Origin: Tritrichomonas musculus
Taxonomy: Eukaryota; Parabasalia; Tritrichomonadida; Tritrichomonadidae
Assembly (NCBI GenBank): GCA_039105265.1
Contig: JAPFFF010000003.1
Span: forward strand, 2,480,001-2,544,000
Reading direction: 5' to 3'
Length of the DNA: 64,000 nt
This document shows positions 11,489 through 21,392 of this stretch, piece after piece. The notes under the pieces were generated by a model. It did not search any database and was not told the DNA's origin. It was given only the letters and a program-made list of their open reading frames with translations. Each line of letters starts with the position of its first letter. Position 1 is the stretch's first letter. The translations under genes were made by a program, and so were the position numbers.

Positions 11489-12647
11489 TAAGCTTGTAAA
11501 TTTGGTGAAATAAACGTTTTTTGGGTTTTAAAAATCACCAAATGTAACCATATTATTGTCAAATAAATTTTATTAATATTTATTATTGTCATAAACCATT
11601 GAATTATTTGAAAGAGGAATTAAATGAGTTTTATCAAAAGTCATATTAATAATCGATAAGATTTTCTCAGTAAAAAAATGTTATTTTTTGAATATTACAA
11701 AATAATTGTATGATTTGTATAATATATCATATAAAATAATAATAAAAAGCTCATTTATATTGACGATGAAAAGCCAAATAACCGATTTCACCAAAAGCCC
11801 AGGTCTTGGGCTTTTGGCGACAGCATTCAATTTTGAATAGTTTACATATATTTTGGAGATCACCAAAACGGTTTTTTTGGCGATGGTGATTTGTAAAGCT
11901 TTCAAAATATCATATATACAATAAAAAAAAAAAAAATAAGATATAAATATATAATAAAATCAATAAAAGCATTTTTTCAATTGAAAATAATTTTTTTTTC
12001 ATTTATATTTTAAATATATACCGATATAAAATGTATTTAAAATATTAATAGAATTTATTTTTTTATGAATATATATAGCCGAGTAATTAAATAAATTCAT
12101 TGAATTTATTGAATGTTGATTCGTAAATTGAATTATTATTTAATCAAATATCATTTAATCATTTTATTTAATAATTCATAAGAAATAACTTTTTAAAAGA
12201 TTAATTAAACTCTGTCCAAAAATGTTCGACAATTGAATTTTGAGAGAGTATTCAAATTATCATTTTTTTTCTCATGCACCTATATGGAAATTCGAAAGCT
12301 TTTTCAAAGCTCTTCTTTCTAGAGAGTAGCCCATGTCCCAAAAAAAGTTGTAATTCCTCTTAAGGGAGTGGATATTTCTTTCAAAAACCAAGGTTCCTTA
12401 TATAAAAATAGCTTACTGAAAGGATAATAATAAAAATAAACTTCTGAAAAATTGAATACATTACTTTGAGAGAAAAAAGAAATTTCCGACACTTTATCGT
12501 TTTTTTAGTCAATTTTCAGTGGAAAATGCGGTTTATGTATACGTTAAGTCGAACATTTTTGGACAGAGTTTAAAATCGCCAAAAGACCAGAAAGAATCAC
12601 CAAGACCAGGTCTTTTTTTTACATTTGGGTATATTTTACAAGCTTAG
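11489..12647 (-). mobile_element. 1.2-kb non-autonomous DNA transposon, copy 2 (inverted)
   Basis: This is the reverse complement of the element at 5630-6848, apparently almost identical apart from lacking the 61-bp tandem duplication. The ends again read TAAGCTTGTAAA. The flanks are AGGTATGG on the left and (A)GGTATGA on the right, so the target duplication is about 7-8 bases with one mismatch. This supports two independent insertions rather than one segmental inversion. Confidence 0.75.
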
Positions 12648-12695
12648 GTATGAAAACTTCTACCCACTTAGACTTGTTAAAGTCCATGGACCTGT

Positions 12696-12892
12696 GGACT
12701 TACAAAATTCATTCAAATTTTTTTAGCATATTTTATTTATTCACAAAATAAAAATTATTTATAATTTCTCTGAAATACACTGGTCCATCTGCCAGGACTT
12801 CCAAAATTCTTTCAATATTTTTAGCATTTTTTTTTATTCACAAAATATAAAATGTTTAAAAATTTCTCTGAAATACACTGGTCCATCTGCCA
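12696..12892. repeat. Two-unit tandem repeat, 98-99 bp
   Basis: Units begin with GGACTT at 12696 and 12795 and end with CTGGTCCATCTGCCA. A third partial start (GGATTT) at 12893 runs directly into the truncated gene copy. The repeat lies between the transposon and the pseudogene and is non-coding. Confidence 0.75.
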
Positions 12893-12906
12893 GGATTTCC
12901 TTGAAA

Positions 12907-14068
12907 TAACATTGCCCTTTCATTATACTGCAAGGACTGGTTTATTTATCCAAACAAATGGAACTGCTCTCTTACAGTCCAACTCCCATTCCCAGATGGC
13001 TTTGATCCAGAGAAATATCCAGATGTATCATTTGAAGTTATTCACTACAAAGGTGATGGTGTTGAAGAACATAATACAGTTGTTGTTGGTGCAACAGGTC
13101 TTTTAATCACAGTTCAAAGCTTCTCGCCATTTAGAATTCAACCAAGATCAAAATCAAGTTCATTACTAGCTTCCAGCGTTTATCCCCTTTTCATTGTCGC
13201 TATTGGCGCATCACCAAATGTTACTCTTCAAAAAGTAAATGGAACAACGCAAAAAGCTCTTAACGTTGTCTCTGACTATGAAGAAAATGACGCAATATTA
13301 CTCACCATTCCAGGACAAACAAGAGTTGAAAGAATCTTCTTGAACGGAAAAGAATTCACAATCATATCATTTTCGAAATTCACATTACCACAAGACTTGT
13401 TAAACCAAAAATCTAATAACCTAGAAATTTACTTTTCATCATTAGAAGTCTTAAAGATGGAATATGAAAATAATCTTAGCGCACATCATGTTACTGTTGA
13501 TATTACCGCAAAAACTCAAACCACAGAAAACAAGCAAATCGATGAACTTCTCACCCAAACAAGCGGTTCTCCATCAGCACAAAAAGATGGTTTTCTCGCA
13601 CCAGATCCTGTTATTGATCTTGAAAATTTAGTTCAAGAAGTAGGAGAACCACCAATCGGACCTCTCATTATTCCAAACGAAGATGATCCTTACTCTCCAC
13701 CAAAACAAGTCGAACTCGTTCCAGCTAAATCACCATCAGAACCATTAAAACCATTAGAACCATCAGAACCATTAGAACCATCAGAACCATCAGAACCATC
13801 AGGATCAGGATCATCATCAGATTCAGGATCATCATCAAGATCAAGCCTTGGCCCAGGTCCCATCGCAGGAATTGTCATTGCAGTTGTTGCTGTAATCGTA
13901 ATTGCTATCATTCTTATATATATTTTTGTTATCAAACCAAAGCGTGAAAGTAGCACTTCTAATGCTGGAGATGTCAAAAGTGCCATTGAAAAAAATGAGG
14001 CATCCGATGGCCTATAAAACGAACGATTTTTCTCCGATTTTCTTATAAATAAAAAATAATTTGCATTA
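12907..14068 (+). pseudogene. 3' fragment of the transglutaminase-like surface protein gene
   Basis: The segment repeats 9462-10672 at very high identity, including the stop codon and about 50 bases downstream. Homology starts abruptly at TAACATTGCCC; a stop codon lies just before it in the coding frame and there is no signal peptide or catalytic domain, so it is a 5'-truncated copy. The frame stays open from 12905 to the stop at 14017 and still encodes the stalk, membrane helix and tail. Identity is patchy. The block for residues equivalent to about 918-945 is replaced by different sequence (KDGFLAPDPVIDLENLV against NGNSSTGTGTG...), and a second short block near 13340-13370 holds several amino-acid changes, while the flanks are almost unchanged. 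This pattern suggests gene conversion with another, unseen paralogue. Confidence 0.8.
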
Positions 14069-14193
14069 AGGGTGCGGGATATTTGAAGTTTTTTAAATAT
14101 CTAATTAATTACAACCAACATTTATAAATTAAATATATAAAAATAATTTTTGACTATTTACTTGGAATATGCATTTTTAAATAATTTTAAATA

Positions 14194-16004
14194 CCCGTTC
14201 CGCGCTTTAATTCGAATAGTTCGTTATTTTTTTGAATGCTTTTTTAACGTATAAAAAATTGAAAGCATTTCTGAGAAAAAATTGAATGGAAAAAACGTAT
14301 AAAAAGTTTAAATCTTTTATATCCCAGGAACAAATAAATATTTTCATTATTAAACATAATATATATTAGCTATAGTTTCAAGTATTTAAATATTTAAAAT
14401 ATAAAGAAAAAAGGAGATGGTAGAAATTTTAATGCTTTAATATTATGTCAAAGAATAAATGATATTTGAAATTTTCCAATGGATTATTCATCATTGATAA
14501 AATAATTATTTATATTGATACTCAATAAAGGTTGAATTTTTTTCCATTCAAATATTGATGATCAGATCTCGATACCATTAGTATATTTGGGAACTTTCGG
14601 TTCATATATAAAAGATTTTTTCAATAATAAATATAAATATTGGGTTCAAAAATGCATTCTCAAGCAAAAAGTTGTAAAATAGTATAATATTGAAAAAATT
14701 CTGAAAAAACTATAAGGCATAGGAGATAATTCTCGACGTTTTTGTTATTAATCGTATTGTAAAAATTAATTTATCCATGTTTTAAAACTTTTTTGTTTTT
14801 TGATGAATGTTAAATGAAATTATTTGCTATTAGATTGATGTTGGACAGAAATTAGACTATTGGCAAAAATTAATAAGCTGAGAAATGATTGGATATTGTT
14901 TAATTTGTTTGATCTGAGTAAATAATAATATGAAGTATTTTTTGAATAAAAAGGTTTGCATGATAAAAAAGCTATATTACATTAAAAATAATATTAATAA
15001 TTGTATATTTAATCTTTGTAGAAGATAAAAGGAGAATAATTCGATGATTTAATTTCAAGTTTTTTTCAGCTTAAAAAACGATTAAATCGCATTGAATTTT
15101 TATCGTATTGCATTGAATTTTTATCGTATTGCATTGAATTTTTATAGTATTGAATTAATTAAAATAAAGGAAAAATGATAATAATAAGAACTTATAACAA
15201 TTTGTTGGTGATTTTAAAGCATTTTTAGTGAGAAAAAGTCATCATGCTTCGAAATTGAGAAGAAAAATCACAATCTTTTGAAAATTCTAAGCAAGAATTT
15301 AAGATAGTGTGAAAAATTCTGAGTTGTAATAATATCTTAATCATTTTTCAATATGAAAATTGAAATTAAGTCTTAAAAAAAACTGAGATTCAAATATTTT
15401 ACCTAATTTTCGAAAAAAATGGATGAGAGAGCAGATGTTTGAGAAAGATTAAGAAATTTTGCTATAAAAATTAGAAAAAATAGCATTTCATTCCAATTTT
15501 TGCAAATCTGGTATAAGAGTTATCAGCATTAAGAAAGATAAGACCAAGAATTAGTAAGATTGAGAAAAATTGGAATGAAATCGGAACAAGACTATGAAAG
15601 AATGGAGTAAGAGTTATCAGCATTAAGAAAGATAAGACCAAGAATTAGTAAGATTGAGAAAAATTGGAATGAAATAGGAAAAGTTTTGCAAATCTGGTAT
15701 AAAAATTAAAATGGCTGGCGTAAGGAATAGAAATATTAGCTTAAAAGCGTGATGGAGTGTAGTTTGAAACTGAAAAAAAGTGACCAAATAAAATTTGTCA
15801 TTTTTTTTATATATGAAGAAACAATAAATAAATATGTAATAATATGTCAAAATCGATTTTAAAAAATAAAGTTAAATATATCAGATTTCTTTTAATTTAT
15901 TGTTTTTCTTTTTTCGTTAAAGATAATAACCAGTTAACAAAAAATAAAAAGAATCGTTAAGTAAACTAAAATAACGAACTATTCGAATTAAAGCGCGGAA
16001 CGGG
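14194..16004. mobile_element. 1.8-kb element with 37-bp inverted ends and TA flanks
   Basis: CCCGTTCCGCGCTTTAATTC starts at 14194 and its 37-base arm is matched by the reverse complement at 15968-16004. TA lies directly outside both ends (14192-14193 and 16005-16006), which suits a Tc1/mariner-type target. The interior has no transposase. It holds three 20-bp units of GCATTGAATTTTTATCGTAT (about 15090-15150) and a roughly 65-bp block (AGAGTTATCAGCATTAAGAA) repeated about 99 bases apart near 15512 and 15611. It is a non-autonomous element, or one whose gene has been lost. Confidence 0.7.
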
Positions 16005-16006
16005 TA

Positions 16007-16910
16007 ATTAGAAGATATTTGTATTTTAATTATTTTCAAAGACTCTCTGAAAAAAATTCTATATTTTTTCTGAAATTATTCATAGTTTTATTTTTATATC
16101 CAGCTTTCAATTATTAATTTTAAATTTTTTTTACTAGAAAAACATTTTTATATCAATCATTATATAAAATTAATATCATATGTATATATGCTTTTTAAAT
16201 TAATGATTTAATGGCATTTGCAATTATTTTTTTATTCATGATATATATCTTCTACATTCCATGAATTTGTTGTATTAACTGATTAAATTATTTTTCTTTC
16301 ATTATTAAACAAATTCTTTTCGTTTTATTCATTTTTTATTTATTTATTTAATGAAGTTTATTATTTTAAAGTTGATTAACAAAAAAATTCACTTTGAGAA
16401 AGTTATATTTATTTATTAACAAATATTGCAACATTACTTTTTGGAGTTTCATGAATACTGTTTTAAAAAATATCTTTTAAAAACAAAAAATAAAAATTAA
16501 AGGCTCCAATAGTTTTTTTTGCATATCGAATTTATATAGAAAAAGTGGTTATTGAAAAAAAGCTATGTGATCATTGATTTCTATATCTAATGTTCCAATA
16601 TTTTATAAGAATGATGAATAATGAATAAGCAATATTACAATGTTGAGAGTTTTTGAAAATGTTGGTTGCATTCGAAATTGAAAACACAAAACATCATTTA
16701 ATTCAAAACCATAATAATCTATACAAAATATAAAATTATTTTGAAATGTTTGAGTATTTTTAAAGTCCATTTGCATTATTAAATAATTAAAAAATATCAT
16801 AGATAAAGCTAGAAAAAAAAGCAAATTTTGAGAAGATGAGTATACTTTATTTTGAATATATGTTAACTTTTTAAATGTATTTAACGTATAAATTTAACTT
16901 TTTGTATGTC
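16007..16910. other. AT-rich intergenic stretch
   Basis: No gene, repeat or RNA is recognised here. Confidence 0.5.
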
Positions 16911-17060
16911 AATCATCAAATTTTTGATAACAATAAACGTAGTTATCATAATTTTCTATAGAATAAACGTATTTATCAGAATTTTGAATACTTTTAACGT
17001 CTTCATTAGGTTTTTGAATGCATTAAACGTCTTCATTAGGTTTTTGAATGCATTAAACGT
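16911..17060. repeat. Five 30-bp repeats upstream of the transposase gene
   Basis: AACGT recurs at 16936, 16966, 16996, 17026 and 17056, exactly 30 bases apart. The last two full units (AACGTCTTCATTAGGTTTTT then GAATGCATTA) are identical; earlier ones are diverged. They end about 50 bases before the initiator of the transposase gene and may be protein-binding sites or simple satellite expansion. Confidence 0.75.
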
Positions 17061-17107
17061 ATATTTTTATGTTTCGTGATTTCATTGCAAGCTTTTCTTC
17101 TCTGACT

Positions 17108-17115
17108 TCATTATT
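17108..17115 (+). promoter_or_regulatory. Trichomonad-type initiator (Inr)
   Basis: TCATTATT matches TCAYTWYT in full. The A at 17110 lies 10 bases before the ATG at 17120, the same spacing as at the surface protein gene. It argues for the ATG at 17120 over the in-frame ATG at 17069. Confidence 0.6.
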
Positions 17116-17119
17116 ATAC

Positions 17120-18463
17120 ATGGCACCTAAATCAAAGCAAGCCAAGCATTGCAGGAAAATTGCAATTGATCGACTGGCTAAAAAAACACCTGAAGCACCT
17201 CAGCCAAATCCTAAATTAAGTCCAAGGCTCATGGTAATGAATGGTCTTCTCACAGGAAATAGCTATGAAGGAGTTAAAAAGCAAGCTACAATGATGAATA
17301 CTCCAACTCCGTCGAAACGTACATTTTTTAATTGCCAAAAGCAAGTGTTAACTGATGTAATAAATACAGTAAAAGAAAGTTGCAAGCAGAATGCAGATAA
17401 CATAAAAGAAAATTCATCTATATCGATTGATGGTCAATGGAATCATAAAAGGCATGGTTCTTACTCCACTGTTTCTTTTTTCGATCAAAAGCAAAAGAAA
17501 ATAGTAGATTTTGAAAGTGTTTCTAATGGAAATTATGGTGCAAACAAAGATGTAAAATCATCCAATATGGAAACAGTCGGCATTGAAAAAGGATTGAATG
17601 AACTTGATTCAAAAATTGCCAACAAAAATATCAGAATATGTCATGATCATGACAATAAAACATCAAACCTTTTAAAGAAACACAAAGAACTTGGTTTAAC
17701 TGAGAGTTTAGATCCAGGACATGCATGCCAAGAAATAAAGAGAAATGCAAATAATTACTTTGAAAAGTATTCACGCACGTTAAAAAATAAAAATGATCCA
17801 TCCAAAAACACTTACAAAAAGTGTTTTGAAATTTTCTCAACACTAATTGTCAAGATCATTTCTTGGTTTAAATTTGTAATATTTAATGTTAAAGAGACAA
17901 AAATGAGAGAACAGATGTGGTTAAATATGACTAATCATGTGATTGGAAATCACAAAAACTGCATTCATCCTAACGAAATGTATGGCCTTAGAAAAGTGGG
18001 GCGCCCCAAAAAGTTTACTGATCACAATAACTCATTCTGGGAATGGGAGCAAGGGAAAACTAATGACCAATTTCAAAAAGAACTTGATAAGTTTCTTGCA
18101 AAAAATACACCTCTCATTAGAGAAACCGGTACAGTGAGGACTCAAGACAATGAATCGTTAAATTCGATGATTAGTAAAACAATTCCCAAAAATAAAGTTT
18201 TTCACACGAGCAACGAAGCTCGTGCAGCAATAGCTGTGGGGAGGAAAAATGATCCATATTTTGATTCAAAAATTTTGAATAAAATTTGTCCTGGATCAAT
18301 TTCAACTCCATTAATGCAGGAGATGAAACACGATGAGGAAATAAAATTCAATGAAAAAGAAAAGCGCAAAAGACCATATGATAAAAAAGTAAAAAATGAA
18401 ATACGAGCACAAAGTAGACTCTTGAACCAAAATGACCAAGGTGATTATAAAGAAAAGAAATGA
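17120..18463 (+). CDS. DDE transposase, Mutator-like or Kolobok type
   Basis: This is an intact 447-residue protein. The basic N-terminus (MAPKSKQAKHCRKIAIDRLA) is followed by a DDE-type core: Asp104 in ISIDGQWNHKRHGSYS, the second acidic pair in CHDHDNKT (Asp176/Asp178), a D-x-G-H-A segment (SLDPGHACQEIKRN), and a likely catalytic Glu345 in TQDNESLNS. A basic tail closes it. The ISIDG.W.KR.G.YS block followed by K.VDFE is typical of Mutator-superfamily and Kolobok transposases, which cut and paste DNA. I could not find paired inverted ends around it, so the element's limits are unknown; the TTAA-flanked element at 19934-20747 might be a non-autonomous partner. The start at 17120 is chosen because of the initiator just upstream. 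Confidence 0.7.
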   Translation: MAPKSKQAKHCRKIAIDRLAKKTPEAPQPNPKLSPRLMVMNGLLTGNSYEGVKKQATMMNTPTPSKRTFFNCQKQVLTDVINTVKESCKQNADNIKENSSISIDGQWNHKRHGSYSTVSFFDQKQKKIVDFESVSNGNYGANKDVKSSNMETVGIEKGLNELDSKIANKNIRICHDHDNKTSNLLKKHKELGLTESLDPGHACQEIKRNANNYFEKYSRTLKNKNDPSKNTYKKCFEIFSTLIVKIISWFKFVIFNVKETKMREQMWLNMTNHVIGNHKNCIHPNEMYGLRKVGRPKKFTDHNNSFWEWEQGKTNDQFQKELDKFLAKNTPLIRETGTVRTQDNESLNSMISKTIPKNKVFHTSNEARAAIAVGRKNDPYFDSKILNKICPGSISTPLMQEMKHDEEIKFNEKEKRKRPYDKKVKNEIRAQSRLLNQNDQGDYKEKK

Positions 18464-19113
18464 ATAAACATTTGATTAACTTATTTGGTTTTATTTTATG
18501 ATTTTAAATAAATTATTAAAAAAATTAAATTAATCTGAAAATCATATAATATATCAAATTTTGCCAATTTCGAAAAAACTAATAAATGAATAAATACAAG
18601 TAAAGTATCGATATTTATGTAAAAAAAATAAAGAAAAAATATGTCTACTAAATTATTTTGGCAAAAAAAAAAAAGCATCTGTTTGAATCAACTAGCAAAT
18701 ATTTGTAAATAAGAGGAAATTCAAATATATGATATCAAAATTTGAAATAATTCAATAAAACACGCTATAATAACATATTAAATCACAGATTCTGAATTTC
18801 TGTGAATGTTGTGAAATAAAACCAACTGTAAATTATCAACAAAATAAAGCAATCATAAAATAAGTTTGCTAAATGCGATAAATGATCCTTTATGCTCCTT
18901 CTTTTCCTTGCTGACTGTAAAACTATATTATTGATTACAGTCAATATTTTCAGAAAAAGTATAGAATTTTTTTCTTAACATCATTGAAAAAATTTAAAAC
19001 ATAAATATCTTTATAGTATTTAAATTTATTTTTAAATAAATAAAATATATAGATTAACAAAAATTATTTACAATATATATTTTAATATATTTAGTAAACA
19101 TTAAATATTGATT
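18464..19113. other. AT-rich intergenic stretch
   Basis: No gene is seen. This is the 3' flank of the transposase gene; the matching inverted end of its element was looked for here without success. Confidence 0.5.
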
Positions 19114-19252
19114 GGAAACATTTAAAAAGAACATCTAGTCATATGATTATATAAGAAAATAGATTTAATCAAAAAAATAAAGGAGAGATTGAATTTTATG
19201 ATTCTATTTTCTTATATAATCATATGACTAGATGTTCTTTTTAAATGTTTCC
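19114..19252. repeat. 49-bp perfect inverted repeat (hairpin)
   Basis: The arm 19114-19162, beginning GGAAACATTTAAAAAGAAC, is exactly complementary to 19204-19252, with a 41-base loop. There is no gene inside. It may be a miniature foldback element or a snapback duplication. Confidence 0.8.
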
Positions 19253-19929
19253 TATAAATTTCTACAATAATAATAGTCTTTTTAAACTGATTTTTATTGA
19301 TTGTGAGAATTGTTCAGGTACTTAAAATAATCCATTTTATTCATTTTTATTAAGATTTGTTATGTTCATTATATTCAAAATAAAGATTTTTGGCAGATTG
19401 TTGAATTAATGTAAATATTTAAGCGTTATCGTTTTATAATTAATGTATTATTTTTTAATAACTTTTTTATATTTATTAATAAACAATTATGTATCATTTA
19501 TCATAAAATTCTTCGCAATAATTATAAATTATTGCTTATAAACTGATTGAGAAGAAACTCAGAAAAAAAAATTTCAATGGAATTCTGTTGATTATTTTGA
19601 TTATTTTTTCTCATTGAATTTTGAGAGGAGAAAACTTAAAATCAAAATAACTATTTGAGGATAATTAGAAATGATATGATTGCCTAGTATAAAATATTTT
19701 ATAAATAAATAAAAATCAAACTATGTCTTCGGAGCAAGGATATTTCAAATATAAAAAAAATCATAAATATATGTTTTTTATTTTTTTGTAATTTTGCTTT
19801 TAAAATCATATAAATAGTAAATTATACACTTTTACATTATATATAAACTATAAAATAAATTAAAAATACATTATTATGGAAATTATAGATGTTTCAAATC
19901 TCCACTTTTTGAGAGGCAAAACGCCGCCC
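19253..19929. other. AT-rich intergenic stretch
   Basis: Nothing coding is recognised. Confidence 0.5.
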
Positions 19930-19933
19930 TTAA

Positions 19934-20747
19934 GGTAAAAATGCCATACGTTAAGCAACCGCTTTTATTTTCTGACACTATTTATAGTGACATGTTAAGT
20001 AAAATTATTTTCTTTTCTATTTTTTGTTTTTATTAAAGAATACATTTTTTATTAACAAATCCTTTTAATTCCACTCCCAAAAAGGCCCAATTTGTTTTGA
20101 TTACATTGAATTTGCTGACTACATGGACGTAAATCAATTTAATATTTTATGCTTTCCAATTATATCTCATCAAAAAAAAATTTGTTATATTATTGATGGA
20201 GACAAATTGGTAAGGAGTTTTCATCACACATGCGACAGAATTTCTCTTTGTTTACAGTTTTTTACAAATAATATTATTAAAATATTACGAAAACGATAAA
20301 AAAATTAATTTTAATGGTAATATCCCATTTTTCATAGACATCAAATCAATATTTTATAAGAAGAAACGAATCTTATTAAATTCATTGTATATTTATTTTT
20401 TCTATTACTACTTTTTTTATAATTTAGTAAAATTTTTGTGATAATTATTGATATTATATTTTGAAATTTAATATAAATTACATAATCTTTCTCTTCTTTA
20501 TAATAATTCGAATATAAATCTAAAACTCTTTTTTGTTTTAATATTAATTGAAAAAGTTGATAAACTAAATTTATAATTGAAAAATTTAATTATTAAAATT
20601 TTCGTTTCAAATTGAATATAAAAATATTTTATAAAGTTCAGAAATTCAAATCTGACATATATTGAAATTAAAACTTTTTCTGGGAGGGTGCTTTTCTTAA
20701 ATTTTTAACGTACTCTTTCTCAATTTTTAACGTATGGCATTTTTACC
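19934..20747. mobile_element. TTAA-flanked MITE with 21-bp inverted ends
   Basis: The ends GGTAAAAATGCCATACGTTA (19934) and the reverse complement ending at 20747 are perfect over 21 bases. TTAA lies immediately outside both ends (19930-19933 and 20748-20751), as left by piggyBac or Kolobok transposases. The 814-bp element has no gene. Its right end holds two TTTTTAACGTA motifs; the AACGT core also recurs in the 30-bp repeats before the DDE transposase gene. Confidence 0.75.
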
Positions 20748-21002
20748 TTAAAGGTCGTACAACTGAATGATAACAGTAAAACTCAATGATTGGTTTGTTT
20801 AAACTAATTATATTTTATTATTATAATAATAATCAGTTTTATAAATATTTACATCGTTCAAAATTCAAATTAAAATAAAAATTAAAAGGATAGTTAATAT
20901 TATCGGTACAGGGTTATTGAAACGACGTTATATTAAATTTTCTTCATAAAATAAATTTGAGTATTTTATCTCAATTTATTTTAATTAATTATTTTTGATA
21001 AC

Positions 21003-21082
21003 AGTAGTATATACGAGTCGGTTTCCGCGGGGCCACGCTACGCTTAAGCCCACGCGTCAACACGAACTCGTGATAAAAATAA
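21003..21082 (+). repeat. Maverick A terminal repeat
   Basis: The terminus AGTAGTATATACGAGTCGGT is followed by a GC-rich block (GGTTTCCGCGGGGCC... AAGCCCACGCGTCAACACG). Maverick C begins at 49558 with a clearly related sequence. A poly(A) tract follows. The matching inverted copy at the other end of A is absent from the window. Confidence 0.75.
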
Positions 21083-21153
21083 AAATGAAAAAAAAAAAAA
21101 AAAAAAAATAAAAAAAATAAAAAAAATTTTCTTCAACTTGTTGTTTCTTGAAG

Positions 21154-21350
21154 TACTACTAGGGACCTAAACAACTACCTCGGGTCCCCACTACTACTAG
21201 GGACCTAAACAACTACCTCGGGTCCCCACTACTACTAGGGACCTAAACAACTACCTCGGGTCCCCACTACTTGTTGTTTCTTGAAGTACTACTAGGGACC
21301 TAAACAACTACATCGGGTCCCCACTACTACTAGGGACCTAAACAACTACC
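21154..21350. repeat. Subterminal 38-bp tandem repeats
   Basis: Five units of ACTACTACTAGGGACCTAAA plus CAACTACCTCGGGTCCCC occur, with a CTTGTTGTTTCTTGAAGT spacer both before the first and inside the array. Each unit can fold with GGGACC pairing to GGTCCC. They lie just inside the terminus, before the first gene, and may serve as a subterminal binding or replication signal. Confidence 0.8.
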
Positions 21351-21392
21351 ATCTATGAAACGGCACAGGAACCTGCCCCGAGAATCTCGTAC

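Noticed and set aside
5630-12647. One large segmental inversion to explain the two transposon copies
   Set aside because: Each copy has its own, different target duplication, which fits two separate insertions better.
15623-16824. Minus-strand frames of 73-75 codons rich in Phe, Ile and Tyr
   Set aside because: They are typical chance frames in AT-rich DNA, one lying inside a gene-less transposon.
21154-21350. Regular repeats that might look like a CRISPR array
   Set aside because: Units are directly adjacent with no unique spacers and lie in a eukaryotic mobile element.
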